Assembly: GCA_018398765.1 (NCBI GenBank)
Contig: JAHBMJ010001683.1
Span: 32,317-67,316, forward strand
Length of the DNA stretch: 35,000 nucleotides
Source of the DNA: Chromera velia
Lineage: Eukaryota > Sar > Chromeraceae
Reading direction: 5' to 3'
How positions within the stretch are numbered: position 1 is the first letter of the stretch; each line of letters opens with the position of its first letter. Shown here piece after piece: positions 22,478 through 32,635 of the stretch. A program made the position numbers and the translations under genes. Below the pieces are notes generated by a model. That model had not been told where the DNA came from. It was given only the letters and a program-made list of their open reading frames with translations, and did no database searches.

Positions 22478-25410
22478 TCAGTTTGACCTTCCCTTCTCGG
22501 GTGCGGGAGGGATCTGGCTGGAGATCTCGGGGTGCAGTCTGGCGATCTCTCCGAGGAATGCTCTGCGGAGCTGCTGCTCGTCCATGTGCTCCCAGTCGTC
22601 GAAGGGGACGCGGACCTGCATTACGCACGCACGCACGCACGCACAGATGCACGTAGGGACAAGTACGCATGAATACCCCAAAAAACACAAATAACTAATG
22701 TACTTCAGGCAACAAGCAGGACTAGTTGATTGAAGCAAGAGAGGACCGGCAGCCAAGAGAAGGAAATCTTGCTCTGCAAGAAGTGGCTTCAATTTCAATG
22801 TCAGAAGAAGACAGTGGGTTCACAACAAAGGAAGTGGAGGCTATTTTTCATCTCAGTTCTCTCTCTGCGGCAGGAGACAGTCGATCTACGGAGAGAGATC
22901 AGTCCACGAACCCATGCAAACACCCAAAGCAACCAACCAACGAACCTTTTCACTGTCCATCTCCTCGATTTTGGGAGTGCGGATGTCCTTGAAGAGAGGG
23001 TGAGCGAGAGCGTCCTCGACAGTGATTCTCTTCTGGGGAACGAAAACGAGCATCTTGGAGAGAAGGTCGACTGCCTCCTTGGTGGAGGCGGGGAAGCGCT
23101 TCTCGAGAGAGGCGGCGGGACGGGGCTGGAAGAGAGACACGTACTTCTTAGCGTCGTTCTTCTCGAGGAATTCGGTTTCCTCGGGGGAGGGGGTTCCGAG
23201 GATGTTGAAGATCATCTGCAACTGATCCTTTGTGCCACGGGTGTGGAATTTGTAGTCAGTTGCGTGCTTCTTATCGGGGGAAAGGGGGAAGCAGGAAGAT
23301 CCAGGGAAGAGCGGACCTCTGTCGGTGTGATAGGGCACATTCTCCTTGATCATGTTCATCATCTCAGCGAAAATGCACCCGACAGACCAGACGTCAATTG
23401 CTGCTGTGTAGTTCTCCTGAAGAAGAATCAACTCGGGGGCCCTGTACCATCTGGTCACGACGTGGCCTGTCAACTGTCTCTTCATCTTGTTCGTTGCAGG
23501 AACGCCGACCATCTGCTCTCCGTTCTCCCCTCTGGGTGACTGGGGAAGGGGGGGAGCCTGGTCGACTGTTCGGGCAAGACCGAAGTCACTGCACACAGGG
23601 AAGAGACAGACATCACATACACAGGTGTAATCCCACAATTTTCTACTTATGAGATAAGTGCCCTCAACTTCACACTCACCCTCGGGCAAAAACGCAAGCA
23701 CGCCCACCCACCCAATTCTCCCCACACACATCGTCTCGCACTTTTGTCTGCCAGTAAAAGAAATCAGGCACCCACACAAGACCCCCAGAAGGCACGAGTC
23801 TCGTCCACAAGCTGTGCCGCCTCTCCCAATACTCTGACTGGGGCCCCTTTGCCCGTCAGCCATCCGTTCAAATTCCGCTTCCCTCTTCCGAACCAGCATC
23901 GTACTACAGCTCATCCATCGTAACCGTCTTGAAGCCCTTTGCAAGACTGTGCGACCCCTTCCCCTCTCCTGATTTTTTTTTTCTCTCTGCCTCCCTCCTG
24001 TCCCCCGTTTCATGCTCCAATGCATGTCTCCCCCCCCATCTGCTTGCCCTGCTGCCCTTAATCCCTCGTCTTCCTGCCTGTCACTTGTTGAACAAGCAGC
24101 TTGTCACGACGATGCAGTCTCTGATCAAGCATCCCACCTCGTCTTCCCAGCCCGCTCTGTCAGTCTTTCTCGCTCTTTCTACTTTCAGACCGACCACCTG
24201 ACTACGCCTATTTCCGCGAAGTAGCAGTGTGTCTGTACACATGCTCTCGCTGCACACCTGCCTGCCTGCCTGCCTGCCTGAGTGACTGACCAGATCTTGA
24301 CGGAGCAGTCCTGGTTGACCAGACAGTTGGCAGGTTTCAAGTCTCTGTGGAAGATTCCCTTCGAGTGGACGTACTTGACTCCGATCAGGAGGTTGTACAG
24401 GAGAGTCTTGATGTGAAGTTCCGAAAGGTGCACAGGGGTTCTGAACAGTTTCTTCAGGTCGGAGTCGGCAATCTCCAAAACAATGTACACCTCCTGTGAA
24501 GAGACAAGAGCGCAACACAGCAAAAAAAAATGCGAGGAGCCATGCCAGATGATCCCAATACAAGCACGCCAAATGGCCATTCGTCTTCTATCTGACATCA
24601 AGTGTAAGGGCAAAGATTCAAACCGCCAGCAATGGCAATAAAACATCAACCCTACCCTCGCCGAATCGTGTAGGATCGCACCATTCAGTCACGTAACTTC
24701 AAGCACCCAGATGAAATGGAAGGGAGACACTCAATTACTAGTCCCACCAGCCATGTACTCAAGCACAAACGACCACGGCAGGGGACTGTCTGGAGCTTTC
24801 CTTCCTCGGAAACCAACGCAACAGCTGTGGGATCAAAATCGGTTGTGGCGACTGAGGATTCACGTCTGCAGGTTTTGTGGCGAAAGAAGCTGAAAAGATG
24901 CTGACTTTTGAACACGTAAACAAGGAACTAAGTCAACTTACATCAAAGTGCTTCAGATCTCTCGGGACGGCGATGTCGAGAAGCTGCACGACGTGCGTAT
25001 GCTTCAGTCTGTTGAGGAGAGCAATCTCTCGGAGAATTCTCTTGCAGTCGACAAGATCCTCGAAGACTCTGTGCATTCGCTTGATTGCGACAATCTTTTG
25101 AGTCTTGTGGTCGAAGGCTTCGCACACGGCTCCTGCAAAAGTAATGTGAGGTACAGACAGGGGTGTGTAGGCGTCAGTCACGGGGAAGGGGCGAGGCGGG
25201 TTTAGGGAAGTGACTGACCGTAAGAACCGGTTCCGATCATGTGTTTCACCTCATACCTATCGGGGATCTGCCAGTCCGCGTGGGCACGCGGAATGGATGC
25301 CGGCTTTGCCTGCATGAAGGAAAGGGAGAGACACGTCAGTTGATGAGATAGGGTGGCGTGATTCCGCTCCCTTGCTGAAAATCGAAAAGGAAACTGACCT
25401 GTTGCGCCAT
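22478..25410 (-). CDS. MAP kinase, apicomplexan MAPK2-like, TGH activation motif
   Basis: Exons (minus strand): 25410-25399, 25309-25219, 25132-24942, 24493-24291, 23588-22946, 22615-22478; 1,278 nt, 425 residues, junctions in frame and GT-AG. Exon 1 encodes only MAQQ. Kinase landmarks: glycine loop GTGSYGAV (30-37), Lys52 in VAIK, HRDLKPAN from 147, DFG 167-169, a long activation segment of about 36 residues between DFG and T206-G207-H208, then VVTRWYRAPE and DVWSVGCIFAEM. The last exon supplies the C-terminal extension VPFDDWEHMDEQQLR...LHPEI, also present in Plasmodium MAP2. TGH replaces the canonical TxY, so dual Thr/Tyr phosphorylation by a normal MEK is unlikely. Relatives act in cell-cycle or gametogenesis control (family knowledge). 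It is head to head with the GnT-II-like gene. All catalytic residues are present. Confidence 0.92.
22621..22645. repeat. (GCAC)n microsatellite abutting the last kinase exon
   Basis: About five GCAC units on the plus strand lie immediately upstream, in gene orientation, of the CAG acceptor of the last MAP kinase exon, so the acceptor region is built largely of this repeat. Confidence 0.8.
24256..24281. repeat. (CTGC)n microsatellite in a kinase intron
   Basis: About five CTGC units lie roughly ten bases inside the intron from the donor of the fourth kinase exon (exon end 24291). Confidence 0.8.
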
Positions 25411-26171
25411 CGCTGCCCAGACAAAAGCAACACTTGATTGGTGTTGTACTGATCGATCGGAAAGCTACTTACTGCGCTTGAAGGCTTGGTCAGATGAAGC
25501 ACGATTCAAATCAAAGACGCCTTCAGCAAGCAATACGGGTGAAGATGTCTTCAAAGCTATGGGAGCAGGGAAGAACTGCTACAATTCGAGAAGCTGAGAC
25601 CGAAATTAAGCCGACTTTCTGGTGTGCATGCATCCAAATTTTGACCGCCTCGATCGATTTCGACCGATAAAAAAAAGAGCCACCGTGCGTATGCGTGCGC
25701 CCGGACCGTGAAAGCGAAAAAAGCTTCTGCCGAGCCAGAAAATTGTCTCTTTCCGGGGCCGGGACGTGTCTGCCTCGAATGGCAGCTCCACCTCGTCAAC
25801 ATTCGGATTTCAGCATCCACCTATGAAAGGTCGGCAGCGGAGAAAATTAAAAAATGCCCGCGGAGCCATTTTGGAACTCAGACAATTTAGCTTTTTTCCG
25901 ATTTAAATTAAATGGGGTGTGTGACTCGGACGCAAGGTAAAGGCCCATATTGAAGCTCAACTGAAGCCTAAACCAAAAGCCAGCTCCGTCTACATCAGAC
26001 GTATCGAAAGAATCAGTTGTGTTCCGATTGAACGGTCTTGAACCACTTCAATTCCTTCTGCTGCCTGCAAGAGCTCTCGAAGCAGTCCATCCTTTCGATC
26101 AACTCCATCTCTCTGTGCCAAACACCAGACACTGGCTGACTGGACAGGCTCCTGAGTATCCAATCGGCGAA
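25411..26171. promoter_or_regulatory. Shared divergent promoter of the MAP kinase and GnT-II-like genes
   Basis: The two ATGs are 762 bp apart on opposite strands, with no gene between. It contains an exact TGCATGCA at 25625-25632, about 215 bp upstream of the kinase ATG and 540 bp upstream of the transferase ATG. No convincing TATA box is seen on either side. Confidence 0.6.
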
Positions 26172-29072
26172 ATGGCGAAGCGTTGGCGCCTACCGCCACT
26201 CCACACTGCCGTATTCCTTGTGCAGCGTCTCCTGAATCTTCTGTTGCTGTGTTGCATTCGCAGTCTGGTTTGCACGATCCGTATTGGTCGCTTTCTATGC
26301 CGTAAGCGCCGCCTCTCCTGGTTGTTTGGATCGAGGCGGAAGGTCCTTGCGTGCACTGCCTTTTCTGCATTCGTCGCTGTGTGTCTTGCATCGTTTTGTG
26401 TTGTTTACTTGCAAAAAGATCTCCGAAACCGTCTCGCTCATGAACGCTACGAGGACCTCCAGCTGAAAGAAAGTTGGGTCCGCTATGCGATTGATCCTTT
26501 GAGAATACGGAATCTCGACAGATTCCCCCTGCGTGGAAAGATTGTGCCCATCGTTCTCTTCGTGTACAACCGGGTCCAGTACATCAGGCAAACTCTGGAG
26601 GGACTGAAGAACTGTACAGGTCAGGGTACCATATTCATTAGCAGAGAGAGCGTGCAGCAGGCTGCTCCAGAACAATGGCAGGCCGATAGTCAGACCTGCC
26701 AAGGATGCTGTTCGGAACGGACGACAGCAGGCGCTGTACACAATCGAACATTCCCGAAGGCACAAGCTGCGCTTCCAGGAAACCATCTATCACTCGAAAC
26801 ATACGGACAGGCAGGACTACGGACACGGCCTACAGATGTCCGGATGGGTAGAGTTGCACTGCCACAGAGGAGTGATAGATACTTCAACACCGGTCTGAGA
26901 GGGGAGAAGAGGACAAGAGGGGAGGAGAGGAGAAACGGAAAGAGAAAGAGAGGGGGGGAAAGGGAAGTGCGGTGGAAACATATTAAGGCAGGCACGAATG
27001 TAGTCAGACAGTCAGTCAATGAACAAGCAACGACGCACACTGCAATTTTCTCCCCGATCGCACAGCAGATTCCAGAGAAAGCTCTTGAGCATGGATGCCT
27101 GTTCCCTCTTTTTCCCCCCCTGCTTGTCTCGCCTGAATTGTGACCGCCTCGTTCTTACCCTTCCCTCTCCTTTGTCTCTTTCCCATTTTTGTTGACTCCT
27201 CTTGGCGTTCTTACTCCAGGTGTCTGTCCCTCCGCGGGACACTTTCTTTCTTTCTTCTCCTTCCTTGAGGTTGGTGTCCTGACAGATTCCTTTCGCGTGG
27301 GGGTTTTGGGCTTCCACGTTCTCTCTTGCCCCATCTCTTTCTCTCTGCATGCAGACATCCAAAACACTCTTCTGATTGTGTCACACGACGGGGACGAGAA
27401 GAGACTTGCGTCCACTTACGAGCTGACCCGGTCTGTCGACTTCATGCCTGTGCTTGAACTCGAACACCCTCGATGCGATGACTGTGTGGACATCTCCATG
27501 AAGACAAAAATGCTCCAGGGGAAACACTACAATCACCAGGTCCGACGTTCGGTCTGCCGAGCTTTCCATCAATTGGCATATCATGCGGTTTGCCCTGTCC
27601 TTCGTGACTGTGTGGCTTCACTGCAGTAGGACATGAAGACACATGTTGCAGTGTGTTTTTGCTTTCTTATTGGCCTGTCTGTCTTACCGCCTGGTTCACT
27701 CTTTCTTTGTCTGCGTTTCTATCTGTGGGCCTCTCTGATGGCTCAACTGTTCCTTTTCTTGGATGCCTGTTTGTCTGCCTGTCTAACCATGCGTATGCGT
27801 GCGTTTCGGCCCTCGTGTATGCTTCGCTGCATATGTTCTTGCGCTCCTCTCTTCCAGCCCTCTCTCGCCGATTAGCTGCCTGTCCCCGTCTCACAGGTTT
27901 GTTTCTCCCCGTGCCGTTTCTCAGCACAGAAATTATTACACGCAATCCAGTAAAAGAGGAGACAGACAATGAAGAAGCAAAATGAATACCTGTTTTCATC
28001 GTCAATTTATGAATTGCAGCAAGTGATAAATTTCAAGAAGCACTGGTGGTGGATGAACGAAATATTCTGGGGAGGAATACAGCCGAGGCTGCCTGTTGAG
28101 GCCTCGGCAGACTTTGCAATCTTCCTCGAGGATGACCATGTAGTTACCCCCGACTTCTATCAGCTGCTGCTGAAACTCACCCAGCTTCACGCATCAGTAG
28201 AGAGGAATTCCACACACCCCTCCCTCCCCCAGCTTGACCGTCCCTCAGATCACCTGGAAGGATTAACACAAGATGAAAAGCTCCAGGCTTTGTTGGCAGA
28301 CAGCTGGGGCGTGGCGATGTTCCCCCCCCATAAGAATACAAAAATCTTCGGGGCCCATGAAGCGGTGCCTGATCGGAGTGTTAGATTCTCTTTTGGGTTT
28401 CAACACGCATCCTACTGCTACAACCGCCGATTCTGGGATTTGGTGGTTGCAAACCGACACCACTTTTGGGAGTATGAGGGAGGGTACGATGTGACGATAG
28501 GGAGGTATCTGATGGGCACCTTGCGGCTTCTGCCACCCTTGCACATCTTTCCAGCAGCCTCCCGTGTGCGTGACATTGGAGAGATTGGTGTCACTGTGAA
28601 GACGGGGGATGACTGGGACAGGTGGGGGAGTGGAACGATGCCGCACTCTAGTCTTTCTAGCTTTCCGTATGAATTGAGAGTAGCTAGAAACGATACGCAG
28701 GCCTCTGCCTCTTTGGGTGTGGGAGTGATCAGACCAGAGGGAGAGGCGGTCATAGAGGTTGATAAGATTTTTGGAGTGGACCCAAGGGTGAGGGACAGGG
28801 AACGGCCACGTGAAGTGCCGGACCTTCCTATTTGGGATTTGGTGGTGCCTTCTTGTCCTGACCGAGTGGAGTGTTGGGCAGAAGACGGGGGGGGGAGGGA
28901 AGAGGGAATAGTGAAAGGAGGGAAGGAGGCCGGTGAGGGGAGAGAAGAGCCGAGTGAAGAGAGGGAGAATTTACGTTTCTGCGGTTGGTTTACTTCTTCG
29001 ACATGCTCAAGGCTCTTCAAAGACGGGTTCCTCTCATGTGAACTCTGCGAGTCGCCTGAGGTGAGTCAGTGA
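26172..29072 (+). CDS. Alpha-1,6-mannosyl-glycoprotein beta-1,2-N-acetylglucosaminyltransferase (GnT-II/MGAT2-like)
   Basis: Adds GlcNAc to the alpha-1,6 arm of the N-glycan core in the Golgi lumen. Exons 26172-26619, 27355-27539, 28020-29072 give 561 residues; junction phases are 1 and 0. The first in-frame ATG is at 26172. Two hydrophobic stretches (about 12-35 and 58-80) precede the catalytic part; the second looks like the type II anchor. Family landmarks in order: IVLFVYNR (127-133), LLIVSHDG, FKKHWWW (216-222) followed by FW, FLEDDH (246-251) as the metal-binding acidic motif, WGVAMF, FGFQHASYCYNRRFW, YEGGYDVTIGRYL and PLHIFPAASRVRDIG. The C-terminal part adds a Gly/Glu-rich insert and Cys pairs beyond the usual family length of about 450. 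The end is uncertain: a donor at 29061 (GTGAGT) could join, in frame, to an exon at 29756-29977. Confidence 0.85.
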
Positions 29073-29235
29073 GTGAGTGGGCCGTTGGGTCAATGAGTGA
29101 GTGAGTGGGTCAATGACTGAAGGAGAGAATGATTGAGTGAGTCAGTGAGTGAGAAAGTGAATGAGTGAGTCAGTGGGGGAGAGAGAGAAAGAGTCAATGA
29201 GTGAGTCAATGAGTAAGTCAATGAAAGAGGAAAGG
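29061..29235 (+). repeat. (GAGT)n-type imperfect tetranucleotide array at the 3' end of the GnT-II-like gene
   Basis: Repeated GAGT/GTCA words begin exactly at the possible splice donor GTGAGT that overlaps the last codons of the gene. They supply many alternative GTGAGT donor-like words. Confidence 0.8.
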
Positions 29236-29379
29236 AGTGACTCTTTTCCCTCCTTGAGTGGTGGAGTGACCTTTTTCTCCAAATTTTCTATTGTTTTCTG
29301 TCCGTCTTGCAAGTTCCCTCTTGTCCCTGTTCCCACCCGTCTTTCCTTATCCCCCTTCCCTACCTGCATTTGCTCATCC

Positions 29380-29560
29380 CTCGGTCCAACTTTTTTCTCC
29401 AGCTCTCTCTCTTCCTACCTCCCGTCTTCCCTCCCTTCCCCCCCCACCCTCGCCTCTCCCCCGCCCTCCCCCTCGTTTCCCCCGCCCCCCACCTCCCTGT
29501 CTTTCTTTTTCTCCGCCTCCCGCTGCTCCCCCCCTCTGCGCCGACCTCCGTCTCTGCGTG
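29380..29560 (+). other. Pyrimidine-rich tract
   Basis: Almost pure C/T on the plus strand (CCCTCCC, CTCTCTC words). It could be an intron pyrimidine region if the alternative last exon at 29756 is used, or simple sequence. Long ORFs across it arise from the lack of A and are not supported. Confidence 0.6.
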
Positions 29561-29755
29561 TGCGCTCATGCTTACCTGTGTATCTCCCTCTGTGAGCATC
29601 CACACTTGTCTCGTGGTGAACACGGAAGCATGTCTGAGAATATGTGGAAGCACATTCTTGGCGAACCCTGGTCGGGTTTGTCTATCCATCTGTCTGTGTA
29701 AAGCCCACAATGTAATTGCCGATACGCTACGTCTAATTGTTTGTCTGTTTTCCAG

Positions 29756-29977
29756 GTCCGTTTATCGTCCAGGCCCATAAGGTTCTTTTCTATTCACTTG
29801 TTCTTTGTGTTTCTCAATACCAACCAATGCAGCTGGAGCCTGTCGCTCTTTTACGGAATCACACCGAGGCGTGCAACCGTGAGTTCCCGGGTTGCTGTAG
29901 GGCGGCTCCTGCGGGTCAGGCTGATGGGAGGGGAGAAGGTAGTGCGGGAGAGCACAGAGATCCCGGGTGTCGAATAA
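29756..29977 (+). other. Possible alternative last exon of the GnT-II-like gene
   Basis: A TTTTCCAG acceptor, matching phase 0 and 73 codons before a TAA that overlaps an AATAAA word at about 29974. The encoded peptide (RLSSRPIRFF...GGEKVVREST) shows no family similarity that I can see, so this is only a formal possibility. Confidence 0.25.
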
Positions 29978-30000
29978 AAACTCCATTTCGTCGTGCATAG

Positions 30001-30250
30001 CAGGTCTGCACGACGACAGTGCACATGGCTTCAAGTTCCGTTGAATGTTTCGATCGCTGCTTCGCTTTGGCATATAGTTGATTCTAGGATTGATCTTCAT
30101 TTTTCATGTAACATGCAGACTATCAAGACTATGGTACATGATGTGTGATGTTTATGCTAGCGTTTATAGGAGTTAAATTTAGGCTCCCGGCGCCAGTAAA
30201 TTTAAAGAAAAAACTGGGTTTAGGTTGGCTTTGATTGATTGATTTACTTG

Positions 30251-30283
<33 letters not shown>

Positions 30284-30577
30284 AGGTCCAATTGATTATT
30301 GATATAAGTTTAAAACTAGAGGTATTTTTTTTTTTAAATTTAAATGACATTTTCACTTTTTTTTTTTTACTGATCGGAATTCGCTTTTTACTGGTAAAAT
30401 TACTGGGCCACCCTAGGGGTCACCAGTAAATTGACCAGGAATTTAATAGGGCAAGGGATAAAAATATCCGTAAATATGTTTAAATATCCCAGATCGATGT
30501 TTTGGTTTCTCCTAGGGTTTCTCATATTTCAATCATAGATGCATTGAACCACTGACAGTCCACTGTAGCGGTGCTAC
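30001..30577. other. AT-rich interval with (GATT)n and an imperfect palindrome
   Basis: No supported gene. A GATT/GATTT microsatellite lies at about 30231-30285. A 30-bp imperfect palindrome at 30400-30429 has outer arms TTACTGG and CCAGTAA and an inner CCCTAGGG. Related CCAGTAAAT and ACTGGTAAA words recur at about 30193 and 30390, suggesting remains of a small inverted-repeat element. Confidence 0.55.
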
Positions 30578-31315
30578 TTATTTGAGCGACTCTCCAAGGA
30601 GCTTTTCCACAGCCGCGTCCTCTGGCACTTCCCAGCCTCGCTGAACTGAAGCGCTAGCAGTCGCCTTCCCATGTAGCCACACTCCCTTGTCGACATCGGT
30701 AGGCGAAGCTGTAGCGTCCTTGCGACCCTCTTTGTACTAAAAGCCCCAGACAACTTTCTCTCCTTGCACGGGAACAACCACTATAAAGAGGTCGTACTGC
30801 TTGAACTGGGCGTGGTAAGGTACAATGAGGAAGGCCGTGGTAGTACCCTTCTTAAGCTGCAGCCGCTTATGTCCATTGAGTGTCTTCTAGAGCTCTGCAG
30901 CGTTCACGGCAGTTGCCTCTTCTACCACCCTCCCGAAGCAACTCCCGAAGAGTCTGGGAGGGAACAGCTCATCAACCGCATACCACTCGTCCCACTCAAG
31001 CAGCAGCAGGCGTATGGCGATACCCGTGGTCATAACTCCTTCCCACTGGTCTCTGCTGGCCGTCTTTACCTCATTTAGCTTTCGCAGCTGGTCAAAAATC
31101 ATTTTGCAGGTTGCGTTCTACTCGCGGAACACTTATAATTTAGAGTTGAAAACCGCTGCGAGATAGCATGGAGGCCACGCAGCTTTGCTTTTCTGCAGAA
31201 CGTTAACAAACGCCTGCCATCTCTGCGGGGCATCCATCCAGTTCCCCAAAATGGGGGACCGAATCACACCCTGAAGCTCTTCGGGCAGAGGTTCCCCATA
31301 AGGGGTTACCTACCT
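30578..31315 (-). pseudogene. Decayed ORF (possible mobile-element protein) with four internal stops
   Basis: One minus-strand frame gives about 245 codons of protein-like sequence broken by four in-frame stops. Blocks in order: a segment with EELQGVIRSPILGNWMDAP and AAVFNSK, then TAA; VFRE, then TAG; NATCKMIFDQLRKLNEVKT through WDEWYAVDELF to VNAAEL, then TAG; KTLNGHKRLQLKKG through EKVVWGF, then TAG; YKEGRKDATA through KLLGESLK, then TAA. No frameshift is needed between blocks. I do not recognise the family; a retroelement gag-like protein or a domesticated host gene are both possible. The surrounding DNA is AT-rich and no long terminal repeats were identified. Confidence 0.6.
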
Positions 31316-31990
31316 CCCCCTATCATAGAGGAGAGGGAGAAAGGTCAGACTTACTAAGCTGATTGTCGCATGTCTGCACTGTGCAACACTTGAACAACAG
31401 TTGTTTACCTGTACGTTGACTGTTATGATAAATAAAAAAAAATCCTTTAGGATTAGGCTTTATATTCCAAGTTTGTCCCGAGGTCCACTGCCGGGGGACG
31501 GTTTGCACCGTTAAACAAAAAAGTTTTTTAATTTAATCTTTTATTTTTTTTTCTATAGTTTTTTTTTAATGTAGTGTAAGGCCTAGGTGGCTACTAGGTC
31601 GAATCCCAGTTGCAGGACTGTTACACAGAATGTTGTATGACTAGTTGTAAGAAAACTATACGTTTTTCCGTCCATAAATAAAAAAAGAAAAAAAAGATCA
31701 GAAACTTTCTTTTTTTTTTTCTTTTTTCTTTATGTGGAGAATCTTATGGAGTGCAGAGCGTATAGCCATTGACGTTTGGCTGGACTTAGGATAATCCTAG
31801 GGTTCAACTTTCTAGTAAACTTTTAATATTAAAAACTATAAACCCTCTAGATCTAGTCCTAGATTTTTTTTTATCATAAGATGATTAAAGGGTTTGTGTT
31901 CATTGCAACAAATAATGCTAGAGGTACTGCTTCCCGCCTCAGGGGTTTTTTGAAATGTAGGCAAACTTAGATGCAAAATTGAACATTGAA
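31316..31990. other. AT-rich interval with poly-A/T runs
   Basis: No supported gene. It contains long T and A runs near 31510-31570 and 31680-31730, and a short stretch at 31575-31615 that weakly resembles a pol III promoter. It borders the first satellite unit. Confidence 0.55.
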
Positions 31991-32235
31991 TTTGATATCG
32001 ATCCTCTAAGTTTTTTCTGGTGGCTTTCAATCCTCTGCGTTAGGGAGACGCTTCTCTCTCTCCCCACCTATCACCCCACTCCATCCCCACTCCTCAGCCT
32101 GCAACAGGTTTTTTCTGGCGGTTTTCGGTTCTCTGCGTTCAGGAGACGCTTCTCTCTCTCCCCACCCATCACCCCACTGCTCAGCCTGCACCAAGTTTTT
32201 TTTGGCGGCTTTCAGTTTTCTGCGTTTGGGGCAGG

Positions 32236-32635
32236 CGGACCACCTCTGGAGCAGTGCTGAATTTATGCTAAAGATCACCACAACTAGCATTGTGTGTTCC
32301 TCTCGTTTTGACTCCTTGTACTCTTTTCATCCGACTTTTCATCTTGTTATCCAACCTTTTTCTGCCTTGAAGTTCCCTTCGTGCATTGCATACCAATATA
32401 TAGTAGTATTAAATCACTTCAATCCTGAAGAAGTACGCCACCTGCTGACGACATAGCCCCACAGTAGCAACAGCTTTTCAGCAGCAAGGCCTCCAACAGC
32501 AACACAATGCACCTACCGGCACCGCCTGTGCCGCCGGCGCAACTCATCCCAACTTAGCAAGCACTAGTTACCCAACTCAAGCAACTAAAGAGGGGACAGC
32601 CAGTAACTACTTTTGGACAGCTCCCTCCGGCTCCC
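32236..32635 (+). mobile_element. Unrelated segment interrupting the 87-bp satellite (possible retroelement fragment)
   Basis: The satellite stops within a unit and resumes within a unit about 400 bp later. Near 32508 one plus frame reads MHLPAPPVPPAQLIPT, a TAG, then QALVTQLKQLKRG, which resembles the Pro/Gln-rich start of a gag-like protein with a stop in place of Gln. No terminal repeats or target-site duplication could be recognised. Confidence 0.35.

Noticed and set aside
23589..24025. Upstream extension of the kinase exon frame
   Set aside because: A CAG acceptor at 23589-23590 joins exactly to a donor at 24291 to rebuild KICDFG; the upstream part is intron read-through.
26019..26171. 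Longer N-terminus of the GnT-II-like protein
   Set aside because: This frame begins with GTG, not ATG; the first ATG is at 26172.
29291..29780. Pro/Ser/Leu-rich ORFs on the plus strand
   Set aside because: They arise from the pyrimidine-rich tract, which has few stop codons.
31575..31700. SINE or tRNA-like element (A-box-like GGCCTAGGTGG, B-box-like GGTCGAATCC, A-rich tail)
   Set aside because: The two boxes are only about 18 bp apart, too close for a tRNA-type promoter, and the B-box lacks one T.
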